Shown piece after piece: positions 20,923 through 31,321 of a stretch of DNA of 64,000 nucleotides; position 1 is the first letter of the stretch; each line of letters begins with the position of its first letter. The notes below the pieces were generated by a model that was not told where the DNA came from, did no database searches, and saw nothing but the letters and a program-made list of their open reading frames with translations. This DNA comes from Symbiodinium natans (taxonomy: Eukaryota > Sar > Dinophyceae > Suessiales > Symbiodiniaceae): the NCBI GenBank assembly GCA_905221605.1, contig CAJNDS010001125.1:402606-466605 (forward strand), in the 5' to 3' direction. A program made the translations under genes and the position numbers.

Positions 20923-21529
20923 GTATGTAGAAGAAAGTAGCTCATGACCCTGCTGCTTCACTGAGGAAGCTCGCAGAAGCGCGGAGCATCCTGGAGTTCT
21001 TGGGCTTGTCACGGACCACTGCCAGTGCAAGGCCCGTGAACATCAGCACCTCCTCTCCCCAATAGGAGTTGAGTTCGGGTTCCTTGAATTAATTAAGGGC
21101 TGACGCCGCTGCCGCCGACCCCGCAAAAGGGGCGGCCGGCTGTTTGGGATAATGTAGAGATATATATACACACGTACAAGCCCCCGAGCATGTCGGCATT
21201 GTGGCCGACAGAGCGCTCGCAGCCATCAGCACTGCAAAGTCGTGCATGCGCATGTATAGACATATATAGTCTTGTAGACGATGAAGTCCCACTCGTATGT
21301 ACAGACGAAGAAGAAGAAGTAGTTGAGCGTGCCGATGCCCTTGTCGCTCCGCAAAGTCGTGCATGCGTATGTATAGACCATACTTTGCCCAGACGGGAGA
21401 CCGCAGCTGAATAGGATGCAGACGTCTCCTCAAAACCCCAAAAGCTCATCACAAAGTGCAATCACTTCACCACACCATGTCGCCGAGCTCTCATGCGGCT
21501 CGCGCCGCAGCCCGCAGGGGGGGCCCAAA

Positions 21530-21965
21530 TCAGGAGAGGGGGGGGGGGGTGACGAGGGGGGTCAGGGCTTGGGGTGGGGGGGGGTAGGGGGTAGGGGCAG
21601 GGGTCCCAGGCGCAGACCTTTTTTTGGCGCTTGGGCGGGTTCATGGCATACTGATTCTCAACTCTCCGAAAACAGGCCGCCCACAGCCCCCTCGCCAGAA
21701 ACGGCCAAACTTCCAGCTGGCCGTCCTGTGCCCCTGGACACTGCTTTGCGGGGATTTCGTGTTTGTACATCTTCAAGAAGAAAGAAGAACATCCCTTACC
21801 CTCATGAGCTGGGGACTGAGACCTTTCACTTAGGCCCTCTTCCATATCCCCCCACCCAGGTGCAGGAAACCCTTTTGCATGGCGCCCACCCCCCCCCCCC
21901 CCTCACCCCACCCCCACCGCCTTGCACCCCCCCCCCCTCCCCACACCCCCCCCCGGCCCCCACCC
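21530..21965. repeat. G-rich and C-rich homopolymer tracts
   Basis: G runs around 21533-21600 and C runs around 21888-21960, with non-repetitive DNA between them. Open frames (Pro-rich or Gly-rich) across these tracts are not taken as genes. Confidence 0.85.
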
Positions 21966-22102
21966 AAAAAAACTCCGTTTTTTGGGGACTCCAACCCCAA
22001 TGCGTGAGAAGCGGAGCCCCGATAATGCTCGTGATGCTCTCTGGGGCCTGTGGAGGAAAGGGGGGTGGGTCTTGCTCAGCAAAGGGAGGCACGGCTGAGA
22101 CT

Positions 22103-22274
22103 CATCTCGCTTCAGATTTCAGACCTCCGTAGAGCTTCCAGTATCGTGCTTGCAGATGCTCATGGCTTGTGGCGTTTCACAGCCACTGGTGCCTTCCAAG
22201 CTGATCACAAGCTCATCGCCGACGGATCCTACCGTCATGGCATGTGCGGCCATAGCCTCCCACTCCCCAACTGA
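22103..22274 (+). CDS. Candidate exon, unidentified
   Basis: Reads ISDLRRASSIVLADAHGLWR and then FTATGAFQADHKLIADGSYR, ending SLPLPN and TGA at 22274. It looks protein-like; a competing plus-strand frame also exists. No family recognised. Confidence 0.35.
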
Positions 22275-22558
22275 AATGCCTTTCCGTGCCCACTCAACCG
22301 CTGGGCCTCATCTTTTCTTGTGCGTCCCCCTGCGTCGAACTTGCGCTCCTGCGTGTCGCAAGCGGTCTTTGTGAAGCTACACGGTTTTGCCAGGAAACTG
22401 CGGAATAAGCTCCTCTTTGACCAGCTGCAGCCATCGGGGGAGTTCTGTGCCAACAGCAGCGTCGTGGCTCGGTAGCCTAGCGGCCTCACCGGCATGTCGC
22501 AGGGTATCACGCAGAGCACGAGCCTTGACGGTGTTTCTTGAGCTGTGTTTTGCTTCAG

Positions 22559-22747
22559 GTTGCAACTGGAAACGGCTGCTACACCATGATCGGATGGCTT
22601 CACAACCTGCTATCCGACCGGCAACCGCCCCGGGGGTTTGACAGTCTTATGGATGGAGTGAATCGTTTGGACTACGTGCGGGCTCTGAACCTGGCTCCTG
22701 AGCAACTGGATCGTGGACTCTCAGAGGTTTTGTCGCTGGCTGCTTGA
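22559..22747 (+). CDS. Candidate C-terminal exon, unidentified
   Basis: Entered after TGCTTCAG, it reads VATGNGCYTMIGWLHNLLSD and later LDYVRALNLAPEQLDRGLSE, then VLSLAA and TGA. Helical, leucine-rich and cleanly terminated. Acceptor and stop give good borders; no homologue recognised. Confidence 0.5.
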   Translation, partial: VATGNGCYTMIGWLHNLLSDRQPPRGFDSLMDGVNRLDYVRALNLAPEQLDRGLSEVLSLAA

Positions 22748-23279
22748 CGGCATCTGATTTATCACAACACCCACAACACCAACCTCTTCCCCACTTTTGC
22801 AGTCGGCGGCACGCACCAAAGAACATACATGTCTTTCCCGCCCGAGCAACAGAAGCTTTCCTTTGAACAAAAACGCTAACATGCCCCGCCTTGGCGCGGC
22901 CGAGCCGTGCCCAGATCACCCTGAACCGTCATCAGGCAGAGAGGGCCCATTAAGGGTTCATAAACCGTGCTGTCTTCTGTTGCAGGGTTGTCGATGTGGT
23001 TCGTCGGAGGCTAGGACCCTTCCCATGGACAACCTTCTGGGCCCCTTTATGGAACCCTTTATACCTCGAGTAAACTGCAGCTCATGTAACGAGTAGTTTG
23101 GTGCTGTCGTCGTTCCGTTGTGTACATGGGAGCTTCACGCCAATGCATCGTGTCGCTGCACATGGCGTGCAGTGGGGTGGTGTTCACTTGGTGTCGTCGC
23201 ATCTGGATTCGGGTTGGTGAATCCCAGCAGATTTTGTAAGGTCTGTTAGATGGCAGCGATTAGCATTCGTAGTAGTCAG

Positions 23280-23413
23280 TGTCTAGATGCCTGGGCCTTG
23301 AAGCTCTGCCAGTTTTGGTTGCCGAGGAGTCTGATGATTTTGCGACGCGCCTGGCGTTGTATGACGCCTGTGCAGATGTGGTGGATGAGAGCTACGCCCT
23401 CTTGGACGATTGA
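23280..23413 (+). CDS. Candidate acidic helical exon, unidentified
   Basis: After GTCAG it reads SRCLGLEALPVLVAEESDDF, then ATRLALYDACADVVDESYAL and LDD before TGA at 23411. Composition is clearly protein-like. An overlapping longer frame is Met/Trp-rich and unlikely. Confidence 0.5.
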
Positions 23414-23969
23414 GGGACTTGGCGCAAAACTGATGCGGTTCATCCGAGATCCTTCACGGAAAGATGTAGGACCCATGTAGGGACCCTAAACCCTGGCCCT
23501 AATGGTGCATGGCCTTGGTGGGTTTTGGTGTCAAGAGGCAGAATCGTGGCCCAGCAGGTATGGCCCCAAGCAAGCAGCGGTAGTGGTGCCAAAATGCGTC
23601 GCCGCGTCGAGCTTCTGGCTCAAATGGAAGCCCTTCATGTCATGAGAAGCTTCCCTCGGCACGATGCCCATACTCAAGCTCGTGGACACTGAGCTCAGCC
23701 ATAGTCATGTCTTACCTCTGAGACCTGCATGCTGCGCATGCTTGGCCCCTGCACGAGATGCGGGCCGTCCAGGAGTCTGTGGCCAGGTCGCGGCAGGCTT
23801 GGAGTTGACTCCAATCAGGGCTTGAGTAGTCACATCAGCTAGCACCCTAAACCTGAATGGTTGGAGCTATGCAAGTCCACAGGCGGCCAAGCACAGCCCA
23901 GCATAATGCAGCGGGTTTCTTTCTTGCTGCTCCTCCGAAGCTTTGCATGGCCACATCAAGCTTGATCGG

Positions 23970-24076
23970 TGAAACCCTAAACATTAAACCCTAAATCCCA
24001 AGCCTAAACCCTAAACCATTAACCCTGAACCCTGAACCCTAAACTCAAACCCTAAACCCTAAACCCTAAACCCTTA
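23970..24076. repeat. Telomere-like block (CCCTAAA, degenerate)
   Basis: Includes CATTAAA, CCCTGAA and CCCTTAAA variants. It ends about 40 bp before a coiled-coil exon. Confidence 0.93.
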
Positions 24077-24113
24077 AAATCTCCGACGCCCGCTGCTCCA
24101 ACGGCCCTGCTTT

Positions 24114-24720
24114 GAGGCAGCTCTGGAGAAGAAGAACGCCCGCCTCGAGCAAGAAACGTTGAAGCGGCAGGTGTCGAGCTTAGGCCCTCTTTGCTGGGCC
24201 TTTTCCCTTGAAAGATTTCGGATCTGGGTTTAGGGTTTAGGGTTTAGGGTTTAGGGTTTAGGGTTTTAGGGTTTAGGGTTTGGGGTTTAGGGTTCAGGGT
24301 TCAGGGTTTAGGGTTGCGGTTGAGGGTTCAGGGTTAAACAGTTCAGAACTTTAGGTGCTTTCAAGTTGTTGTAGTGTTGTTTGCGGTTTGCAGAAGAAGA
24401 GAGTCTTGAATCCCAGGCCCAAGACCGCATCGATGCCCTGCGCCTTCAAAAGGCCCAGCTGAGTGTGGCATTGCCGAGTCCTGCTGAGGTCAGTTTGGCA
24501 TACCTGAAGTCCAAAAACCCTAGACAACCCAAGAACCCTGAACCCTAAACCCGAAACCCTAAACCCTAAACCCTAAACCAACCACTCCTTGTGTTGGTCA
24601 GGAGCGCTGCCTCCAGGCAAGGGCAGATCTGATGAAGGCGACCACAACATTGTGCTACTGGTCAATCTTCCAATCATGGCCTTGGGCACTAAACATCGGA
24701 GCCACACAACAACAGGGAAA
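24114..24720 (+). CDS. Coiled-coil protein, three exons split by telomere-like introns
   Basis: Exon 24114-24170 reads EAALEKKNARLEQETLKRQ and is followed by GTGTCG. Exon 24402-24488 reads SLESQAQDRIDALRLQKAQL, then SVALPSPAE, with GTCAGT after it. Exon 24602 onward reads ERCLQARADLMKATTTL and stays open to a TAG at 24720. All three are phase 0 and carry heptad-like spacing of Leu/Ala among Glu, Lys, Arg and Gln, so a coiled coil is inferred. Both introns (24171-24401 and 24489-24601) contain telomere-like repeat, on opposite strands. The acceptor before 24402 could lie a few bases away. An Ala-rich exon at 25168 may belong to the same gene. Function unknown. Confidence 0.55.
24226..24332. 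repeat. Telomere-like run (TTTAGGG) in a coiled-coil gene intron
   Basis: About fourteen G-strand units with TTTGGGG and TTCAGGG variants, between phase-matched exons. Confidence 0.93.
24530..24580. repeat. Telomere-like run (CCCTAAA) in the next coiled-coil gene intron
   Basis: About seven C-strand units in a 113-bp intron that starts and ends with GGTCAG. Confidence 0.93.
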
Positions 24721-25167
24721 CCTATAGGGATTTCATCTTTGAAAACTGACCGACAGTTTGCATGCTTCCGACCAGTTTGGAGCAGTCCTCACCAGGAGAT
24801 CGATCTCGCCCACGAGCAGGAGGCCCTGACATTTCTAGAAGAGGCCCCCCGGGTTTGGCGGCCGATTTTTTGGTGGACGTCTGGGATTTGGCTTAGGCAC
24901 GGTTTGTGGTCCTGGCTGTTGGCCCTTCGAGATCCTCGCGATCAAGACCCATGGTTTTTGAGTCGATGCAGTGCTGTGTTACTAAACACGGCGAGGCGTG
25001 GTTGCATTGGTCCGCCTCTGTAGCTCGCCTGCCAGATTCGCACGGATCCGGAGATGTTGATCTCCCATGATCGCTACGGTTCGACCCTACTCCACGAGGC
25101 TCGCGGCTGCACAAGTTCCATATCGCGCAAGTAGAATCTATCAGAGTTCATTTTGTTTTGGGCTCAA

Positions 25168-25290
25168 GTTGTCTGTTGCTTGGATGTGAAAAGCTTGCTG
25201 GAGGCATGCTCCCGTGGCATGAAGCAGCTCGCCTCAGCCGTGTTGAGCGCAGCCGAGGAGGCCTGCAAGTCTTTCAGGGTGTCGTTCTAA
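25168..25290 (+). CDS. Candidate Ala-rich helical exon
   Basis: Reads VVCCLDVKSLLEACSRGMKQ, then LASAVLSAAEEACKSF, and reaches TAA at 25288; a donor (CAG-GGTGTC or CAGG-GTGTCG) may end it earlier. It may continue the coiled-coil gene upstream. Confidence 0.4.
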   Translation, partial: VVCCLDVKSLLEACSRGMKQLASAVLSAAEEACKSFRVSF

Positions 25291-25299
25291 TTTGGGGTT

Positions 25300-26470
25300 C
25301 TGTTCTTGTGGGACCTGTTTTCATGAGGTTCTTTCTATCACATAAAAGGTGCCTGTGCATGGCACGTACGTTAATTGACCAACTCCTAGATGGCCCACTT
25401 GCTTCACCTTGGCCTTGTCCCATCTCTACACCACGAGCTGCCTGCCGCGCGCATGCGAGCTAAAGATCAGAGAATTGACCAAAGCAAGGTGTAAAACAGA
25501 AGCCTACTAAGCCCAACCAAGCAGCGCTACGTGCAACAAGTGCAATGCGAGTGATCATGCCCGGTCTGACAGTCGTAGAAATCATCGCAACCACCATAGT
25601 CATGGGCAAATGCAAACAATCGTCATGGATAAAGCACGAAGCTAGGCATGATTCTGATGGTTGTAACACAAGTGTTGTTAGCCGTGCAAGTAGTCAGAGC
25701 AAAAAGAACTCGTCCAAGAAACCAACACGCAATGGCAAAGACTGTACCTCGAATACTTGTAAGACACTGCTCCTTCAAAGACAAGGAGGCCCGTTCAAAG
25801 ATCTTAGATCCCCTATAGGGTCCCCCCTCGCCAAAGCTTTCGTTCCGGTGCGTAGGCCAGGCACCCAATTGCACGTGATGTCTCGGTTGGGGAGGGGAAC
25901 TTTTTGGCCGCAGTGGGTTTCTGGATTAGAGGTGGGGGAAAGTGGTGTATTGGGAACCATACCAGCATGCGTGGTTTCTTGGTGTTTGGAAGGGCGTGAG
26001 CCTGTGTAAGGGTCCACAAATGAAGCTGAGACTTGGTTGCTAGAGGTTGCTAGAGCTCGAAACCCGTCTTACCGAGGGTCAGGGAAGTGTGGCAATCCTG
26101 GCAAGGTGGGTGAAGCGACGCAGGAGAAGCTGGCAGAAAAGCTCTTTCAGCGAGACTACCGTGGCCAAACGTCGTTGCCTCGGGGCCGCCATGCTCAGCG
26201 CCACATTCCCCCTGCCTGTCCCAAAGTCAGGGCCTGCAGTTCTATATCCTCCTTGGGAATTATCTGTGTTTATATATAACCAAAGAGGCTATTAACATAT
26301 TATTTCATTAAGGTTCTAAGGGGAGTGTAGAGGTATGTTGTCTTTAAATGTACGTTTGCTGGAGCCCTGCGCACTTCTCAGAGCTCTGCGAAGCTCCCCG
26401 ATCCCAGCAGCATATCGGCCCAAGTGGGCTGCCAAAAGCCATGGCTGACGCGCATCTTGCCTGAAAATCT
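25300..26470. other. Unassigned region
   Basis: Coding-like pieces at about 26100-26240 (ATQEKLAEKLFQRDYRGQ in one frame) cannot be delimited. The rest shows no gene. Confidence 0.4.
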
Positions 26471-26479
26471 GGGACAGTC

Positions 26480-26700
26480 ATGGACAGTCATGGCTGCTTT
26501 CGAGAAGGTGTGGCTGACCCCTACACCCTTTCACCCCACACCTCTGAAACACCCCTCAGTCCTCAAGAGCTGCAAGACGAGGCTGTGCAAGAACAGCGAT
26601 TCGGAAGACAGCTACGAAGGTGGCCTTTGTTTGAAGAAGTGCTGGATGCGCTGAGCCCTCGCACCTTGCAACTTGCAAAGTGCCTGCTTAACTCATTCGA
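26480..26700 (+). CDS. Candidate exon, unidentified
   Basis: The frame contains EGVADPYTLSPHTSETPLSP, followed by QELQDEAVQEQRFGRQLRRW and PLFEEVLDALSPRTLQLAKC. A Pro/Ser/Thr segment followed by an amphipathic helix looks genuine. The frame stays open into the MITE-like element at 26737, so the 3' border is uncertain. Confidence 0.45.
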
Positions 26701-26736
26701 TCTGTGCACTCTGCATGCTATGGGACACATGCGGTC

Positions 26737-26836
26737 GACGAAAATACGGGACCTCTTATTTTGTTCCCAAACAGTAGTAAGATTCCCTTGAATTTGAGGA
26801 CCCCAAAGAAGGTCCCTCTAATTTCGGAAGCCCCCC
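26737..26836. mobile_element. MITE-like element, degenerate family member
   Basis: Left end CGAAAATACGGGACC; right end GGTCCCTCTAATTTCGGAAG. The ends are imperfect complements, about 100 bp apart, like the element at 1884. Confidence 0.5.
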
Positions 26837-26903
26837 TTCTATCCCCGAATAGAATTCTGTTAAGGGGCCCCCAAACAGGGTACAGCTCCCCACATGAGTG
26901 TCT

Positions 26904-26973
26904 CATGGTGGGGTTTACGATGCTATTGGGATCCTATGTTAGGTGTCCCTCATGTTTTTCGGAAACCCCCATG
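26904..26973. mobile_element. Short MITE-like element with CATG at both ends
   Basis: Left GGTGGGGTTTACGA; right TTTTTCGGAAACCCCC; CATG directly outside both ends could be a target duplication. At 70 bp it may be an internally deleted family member. Confidence 0.5.
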
Positions 26974-27071
26974 TGAGAGAGCAGGTTCCACGGATGTGGA
27001 GGACCAGAGCGAAGCCGGGCTGTTGCTTGGCAGAAGGCTGTGTTGGGAAAGGTGCTTGACCCTGCAAGAGC

Positions 27072-27152
27072 TGCGGTTTAGGGTTTAGGGTTTAGGGTTT
27101 AGGGTTTAGGGTTTAGGGTTTAGGGTTTAGGGTTTAGGGTTTAGGGTTTAGC
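27072..27152. repeat. Telomere-like block (TTTAGGG), nearly perfect
   Basis: About eleven regular G-strand units. Confidence 0.97.
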
Positions 27153-27487
27153 GAATTTAGCTGCAAACTTTGACATAAGAGATCTAGAAGCACTAAACTT
27201 ATTGCCACCTCGCACTCAGCTCTCCTTGTCAGTGGCGGCATGTCTCAGGACCGGCGATGACTATGACCCTCCTCCCGTGCGTCCCTTGATCTGATGGGGG
27301 GTTTCCCGTTTTACGACGGTCAAAGGTTCAGATGCGCGTTCTAGGACAACCGACAGGAAGCGGAACAGCTGATGAAACAATTGCCAAGATCTGCCAAGCA
27401 TCCTCAGCACCTCTGGCTGCCACGGCTGGGCCAGGGTGATCTCGAAGCCAAGGTATACTACTCCTTGCGTTTATGTTCATGTTCCAG

Positions 27488-27711
27488 GCGGGCTGAGTTC
27501 GAGCGGTCCCGACAACCTGCGTGGGCGATTCCGCCAGCTTGCTGAGATGCATGTCCTTTCTGCAATGAGCTGTGAGAATTTGAGACTCGTGCTTTTGCAG
27601 GGTTATGGAGCCATGGTTGGGATCCTTGGCAGGATTCTTTCGGCTTCTGATTCGGGTGCCCGCGAGAGACTTCGGACAGCCAAGGAACCCGCAGCATGCG
27701 CTGAAGCATAA
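27488..27711 (+). CDS. Candidate C-terminal exon, unidentified
   Basis: After GTTCCAG it reads GLSSSGPDNLRGRFRQLAEM, then HVLSAMSCENLRLVLLQGYG and GILGRILSASDSGARERLRT, ending AACAEA and TAA at 27711. Strong helical, Leu/Arg-rich composition. An upstream stretch ending LGQGDLEAK before GTATAC may be the preceding exon. No family recognised. Confidence 0.5.
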
Positions 27712-27765
27712 GCTGGGCATCACCCATGACCAGGCCGCCGACTTCCAGGCCAGCTTTTGAGGCGG

Positions 27766-27802
27766 TTTTAGGGTTTAGGGTTTAGGGTTGAGGGTTTAGG
27801 GT
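27766..27802. repeat. Telomere-like run (TTTAGGG)
   Basis: About five degenerate units. Confidence 0.9.
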
Positions 27803-28006
27803 GCTTTGGGCCATGGGAGTTTTGGAGTCATTGAAGTGGTGTTCACAAAGTGGGTTTCTCTATCTTCAGATTGGGAGGCCGCCTGAAATCCCTAAGCTTC
27901 CCTGAGCCTGAAACCACCACCGAATACTTCTCAACGCTAGACTCTTCTCATGTTTACGTGCTCTTCCTCGTTGGACTCCCGCGAGTCGTCCGCGTGCGCT
28001 TGCCAG

Positions 28007-29226
28007 GAAGCGACTGCAACCTTTCAGTTGGCCAAAATGGTCATGCGAATTTGCGTGGGCCTCAATACCGGACGCAGAGAGCAATGCTGCACCATGGGAG
28101 TCTGGTCGCAGGTCGACACTTCTTACAGAGTGAGTCACCCTTGAACAGAAGGCGTGCCCCTCGTCTGCCAAGGTCAGATAGCCTTCCTGGTGTTCACGAA
28201 CCCTGCAGGCTGGAATACGGGTTCTTGACTCATTCGCTTCGACACGTCTTCAGTCTTAATTACCATCTTCCAAGACAGACTCTTGAGTGCATGTCGACAG
28301 TGTGGATTCTGTTCCTGATGTCAGCCTGGAGGCATTGTGTACACCTCATATGTACCTTGGCGAATTCTTCGTAATCTGCGTGCAACAACTGGGGGAGAAC
28401 CTCCAAACCGTGTGTTTGCATTGCATTTGCAGCTGAAGCACACATGGCCAGTGTTGCGTGCAAAAATGCCTCCAAACCCAATTGTCTGGTCTGTCACGCA
28501 GTCGGGCATTTGCCCGTGCTTTGTTGTAAACGAGGTGGTGATGTTTGCCGCGCTGATGGTCCCCATGATCTTTGTCTGGGGCGCGGGCGTGACAGGTCTT
28601 TGGGTAGTTCGACTACAGCACGCTGGCGGCAAGCGTGTAAGTGTGGCAGTTTTTGTGTGGCTTGGCTTCCGGGGCAGCTGCGGAAGCCCCCGAGGTACAT
28701 CCTGGGAGGTGTGGCGGTGGGACTCTTTGAGGGCACCTTCCTGAGCGTCATCAGCTCGCCCAAGCCTCAGCCCATCTTAGCCCACTCTAGAGCTTGGCTT
28801 CTGAACCCTAAACCCTAAACCCTAAACCCTAAACCCTAAACCCTAAACCCTAAACCCTAAACCCTAAACCCTCAGGCTGGGCAAGAACACCAAGACCTTT
28901 GCCATCATGGGTGGCTTCCTTATGCCCACCTTTCCTGGTGCAGATCACACTGAGCTGCTCTTGTTGGATCGGGTTTAGGGTTTAGGGAGGGTTTAGGGTT
29001 TAGGGTTTGGGGTTTAGGGTTTAGGGTGTAGGGTTTAGTGGGTTTAGGGTTTAGGGTTTCCTCTGAGGAGCTCCGCTGGGCTTCTTTGTGAACAACACAA
29101 TTCTCGGAGCCTTGGCGCAAAGCCTCGCAATGCAGAAGATGGACTCACAGATCTGGCAGCATAGGGCCTTGAGGCGCCTGGCTCTCCTATTGCAGTACAC
29201 TGGCTACCACAGCCGGGAGGATTCCT
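28007..29226 (+). CDS. Multi-pass membrane protein, unidentified, at least five exons
   Basis: Exons: 28007-28129 (EATATFQLAKMVMRIC..VDTSYR, donor GTGAGT); 28433-28636 (LKHTWPVLRAKMPPNPIVW..EVVMFAALMVPMIFVWGAGV, donor GTAAGT); 28678 to about 28775 (LRKPPRYILGGVAVGLFEGT); 28876-28937 (LGKNTKTFAIMGGFLMPTFP, donor GTGCAG); 29071 to about 29226 (APLGFFVNNTILGALAQSLA..LLLQYTGYHSRED). Joins at 28636/28678 and 28937/29071 keep phase. At least three or four hydrophobic, glycine-containing segments indicate a polytopic membrane protein. How the first exon joins the second is not resolved. Two introns carry telomere-like repeat in opposite orientations. Family not recognised. Confidence 0.6.
28801..28872. 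repeat. Telomere-like run (CCCTAAA) in a membrane-protein gene intron
   Basis: Ten perfect units that end three bases before the acceptor AG. Confidence 0.97.
28971..29060. repeat. Telomere-like run (TTTAGGG) in the next intron
   Basis: Degenerate G-strand units inside the 133-bp intron 28938-29070. Confidence 0.95.
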
Positions 29227-29227
29227 A

Positions 29228-29444
29228 GAGCCCTAACCCCTAAACCCCTAAACCCCTAAACCCCCAAACCCCTACCCCTAAACCCCTAACCCCTAAACCC
29301 CTAAACCCCTAAACCCCTAAACCCCTAAACCCTAAACCCCTAAACCCCTAAACCCCTAAACCCCTAAACCCCTAAACCCCTAAACCCCTAAACCCCTAAA
29401 CCCCTAAGCCCCTAAACCCCTAAACCCTAAACCCTGAACCCTAG
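29228..29444. repeat. Octamer variant block (CCCCTAAA)n
   Basis: About twenty-five units, nearly all with an extra C, giving an 8-bp rather than 7-bp period. Confidence 0.97.
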
Positions 29445-29610
29445 CAATATGACAGTTTCCATGCCTGCCGAGGACTTCTGTCCCAGGTGGGGATGCCTGC
29501 CTCTTGCCTGAAATCAACCGAGGCTGCATGCAACAAGGGGCCCCAGCTGGGAGGTCGTTCTGGGACCCAAGGGGCAAGGGGTTCTGCAATAAAGGGTGCC
29601 TGCAAAAGGG

Positions 29611-29738
29611 GGGGTCTCGAGGTGATCTTCTACTACATCTACAACGCGGCGTGCCTGCCGGGGACCCGGGGCTCCTGGGGGCTTCCCTCCGCTCTTGCGG
29701 AAGCTTTCAGCCCGATGCCTCACTTTTGGGGTCCCTGA
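29611..29738 (+). CDS. Candidate exon, unidentified
   Basis: Reads GGLEVIFYYIYNAACLPGTR, then GSWGLPSALAEAFSPMPHFW and ends GP, TGA. Aromatic run and clean stop; it could be the end of the membrane protein gene. Confidence 0.35.
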
Positions 29739-29842
29739 GAACAAAACGGCTGAGTTCTTAATGTGGTGTTCTGCTTAGTCATCAAAAGGAAGGGGGGAGG
29801 TTGTTACCCCTACAACCCTACAACCAGACAACCCAGCTACAA

Positions 29843-29932
29843 CCCGAAAGCCCTAAAGCCCTAAAACCCTAAAACCCTAAAACCCTAAAACCCTAAAGCC
29901 CTAAAACCCTAAAACCCTAAAACCCGAAGCGA
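29843..29932. repeat. Octamer variant block (CCCTAAAA)n
   Basis: About ten units with an extra A, a different variant from the preceding block. Confidence 0.95.
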
Positions 29933-30095
29933 CCAGGCCCTTGGCGATGTGGATCTTCCACGCAAAGCGGCCCCGAGAGGCGCCCCGGCGTTTCCCCGAC
30001 ATCCCACATTCCGCCTTGTTGGAGTGTTTATCAAGATATATGTGTATGTAGATGTATAGATATATACATACCCCAAAGAACAATTACATTTTTTT

Positions 30096-30115
30096 TATAT
30101 CTATATATCTATATC

Positions 30116-30153
<38 letters not shown>

Positions 30154-30163
30154 TATTTATTCG

Positions 30164-30195
<32 letters not shown>

Positions 30196-30486
30196 TGTAT
30201 GTATGTATGTATGTATGTATGTATGTATGTATGTATGCATGTATGCATGTATGCATGTATGCATGTATGCATGTATGCATGTATGTATGTATGTGTGTAT
30301 GTATGTATGTATGTAATGTAATGTAATGTAATGTAATGTAATGTAATGTAATGTAATGTAATGTAATGTAATGTAATGTAATGTAATGTAATGTAATGTA
30401 ATGTAATGTATGTATGTATGCATGTATGTATGTATGTATGTATGTATGTATGTATGCATGCATATATATATATATGTACACGTATA
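30096..30486. repeat. Compound microsatellite: (TA)n, (TATG)n, (ATGTA)n
   Basis: TA run, long ATGT/ATGC tetramer array (30165-30312), AATGT pentamer array (about 30313-30405), then tetramers again. All open frames are repeat artefacts. Confidence 0.98.
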
Positions 30487-30513
30487 TGTATAAATATGTA
30501 CACCCCTTCTGTT

Positions 30514-30672
30514 ATTACCAGGGGCTCTAAGGAAGGGGTCAAGTTAACTGAGGGTCCACTGGTCATCACGCGCCCTCAGGTAGTGGCTGCGAAGAGCAAG
30601 GGAAAAGGCTGCGCAGTCTTCCTGAACTCCATGAAATGTTTCATGGACCGCCTTGGGACGATGTGTGTTTGA
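30514..30672 (+). CDS. Candidate exon, unidentified
   Basis: Reads ITRGSKEGVKLTEGPLVITR, then PQVVAAKSKGKGCAVFLNSM and KCFMDRLGTMCV, TGA. Protein-like composition directly after the microsatellite; 5' border unknown. Confidence 0.4.
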   Translation: MTRGSKEGVKLTEGPLVITRPQVVAAKSKGKGCAVFLNSMKCFMDRLGTMCV

Positions 30673-30870
30673 CTAGCTTAACCTAGGGTGGTTTAGAGTT
30701 TCGGGTTTAATATGTATCTGACTGACCCTGGGTGCCTCAGCTTAGCTACTCGAGGGCTTAAGAGGTCTTTGGGTAAGTGAGCTCGGAAGTGGCATGGTCT
30801 CTGAATCTGCTCACAAGTTTCTGGTTCTTAAAGGAAGTAGGGGAACTCGAATGTTTTTAAAGGAATTCGA

Positions 30871-31098
30871 ATGTTAGACGTGTATCACGGAGTGATTGCT
30901 GAGCCTCTAGGCCAGACGGGAAGTCAGCAGACCACAACACCCAAGTGGAGCCCGCTTTCAGTCATTTGCATCGAGTCGCCTGCCCTCAACGCTAAGCTTC
31001 CCCAGTCAGAGCCAGCAAGTTTGATGAAGGACTGGGTGCCCATGATGATTCCGCTGCTTGGCCAAGGTTCAGTTGGGAGTTGCTCTTCAACTAGCTAG
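30871..31098 (+). CDS. Candidate exon, unidentified
   Basis: 75 codons, containing HGVIAEPLGQTGSQQTTTPK and LMKDWVPMMIPLLGQGSVGS, ending CSSTS and TAG. No family recognised. Confidence 0.35.
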   Translation: MLDVYHGVIAEPLGQTGSQQTTTPKWSPLSVICIESPALNAKLPQSEPASLMKDWVPMMIPLLGQGSVGSCSSTS

Positions 31099-31156
31099 GG
31101 CCTCTTTAGAGTTTTAGTCGGGTGCTTCTTGTAAGTTGTCCTCCTAAAGTCCCGAC

Positions 31157-31300
31157 ACCCCAAACCCCAAACCCCAAACCCCAAACCCCAAACCCCAAAC
31201 ACCAAACCCTAAACCCCTAAACCCCTAAACCCTAGACCCTAAACCCCTAAACTCCTGAACCCCTAAACCCCTAAACCTTAACCCCTAAACCCTAAGCCCC
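31157..31300. repeat. Variant telomere-like block (CCCCAAA)n then CCCCTAAA
   Basis: A homogeneous run of CCCCAAA passes into CCCCTAAA and degenerate units. Confidence 0.93.
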
Positions 31301-31321
31301 TTTCAAGCTCTCCTGGCCCCG

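Noticed and set aside
22465-22480. TAGCCTAGCGG resembling a tRNA A box
   Set aside because: No B box at a suitable distance and no cloverleaf.
30101-30569. Frames encoding His-Thr-Tyr-Ile or Val-Cys-Met-Tyr repeats
   Set aside because: Translation of ATGT/AATGT microsatellite.
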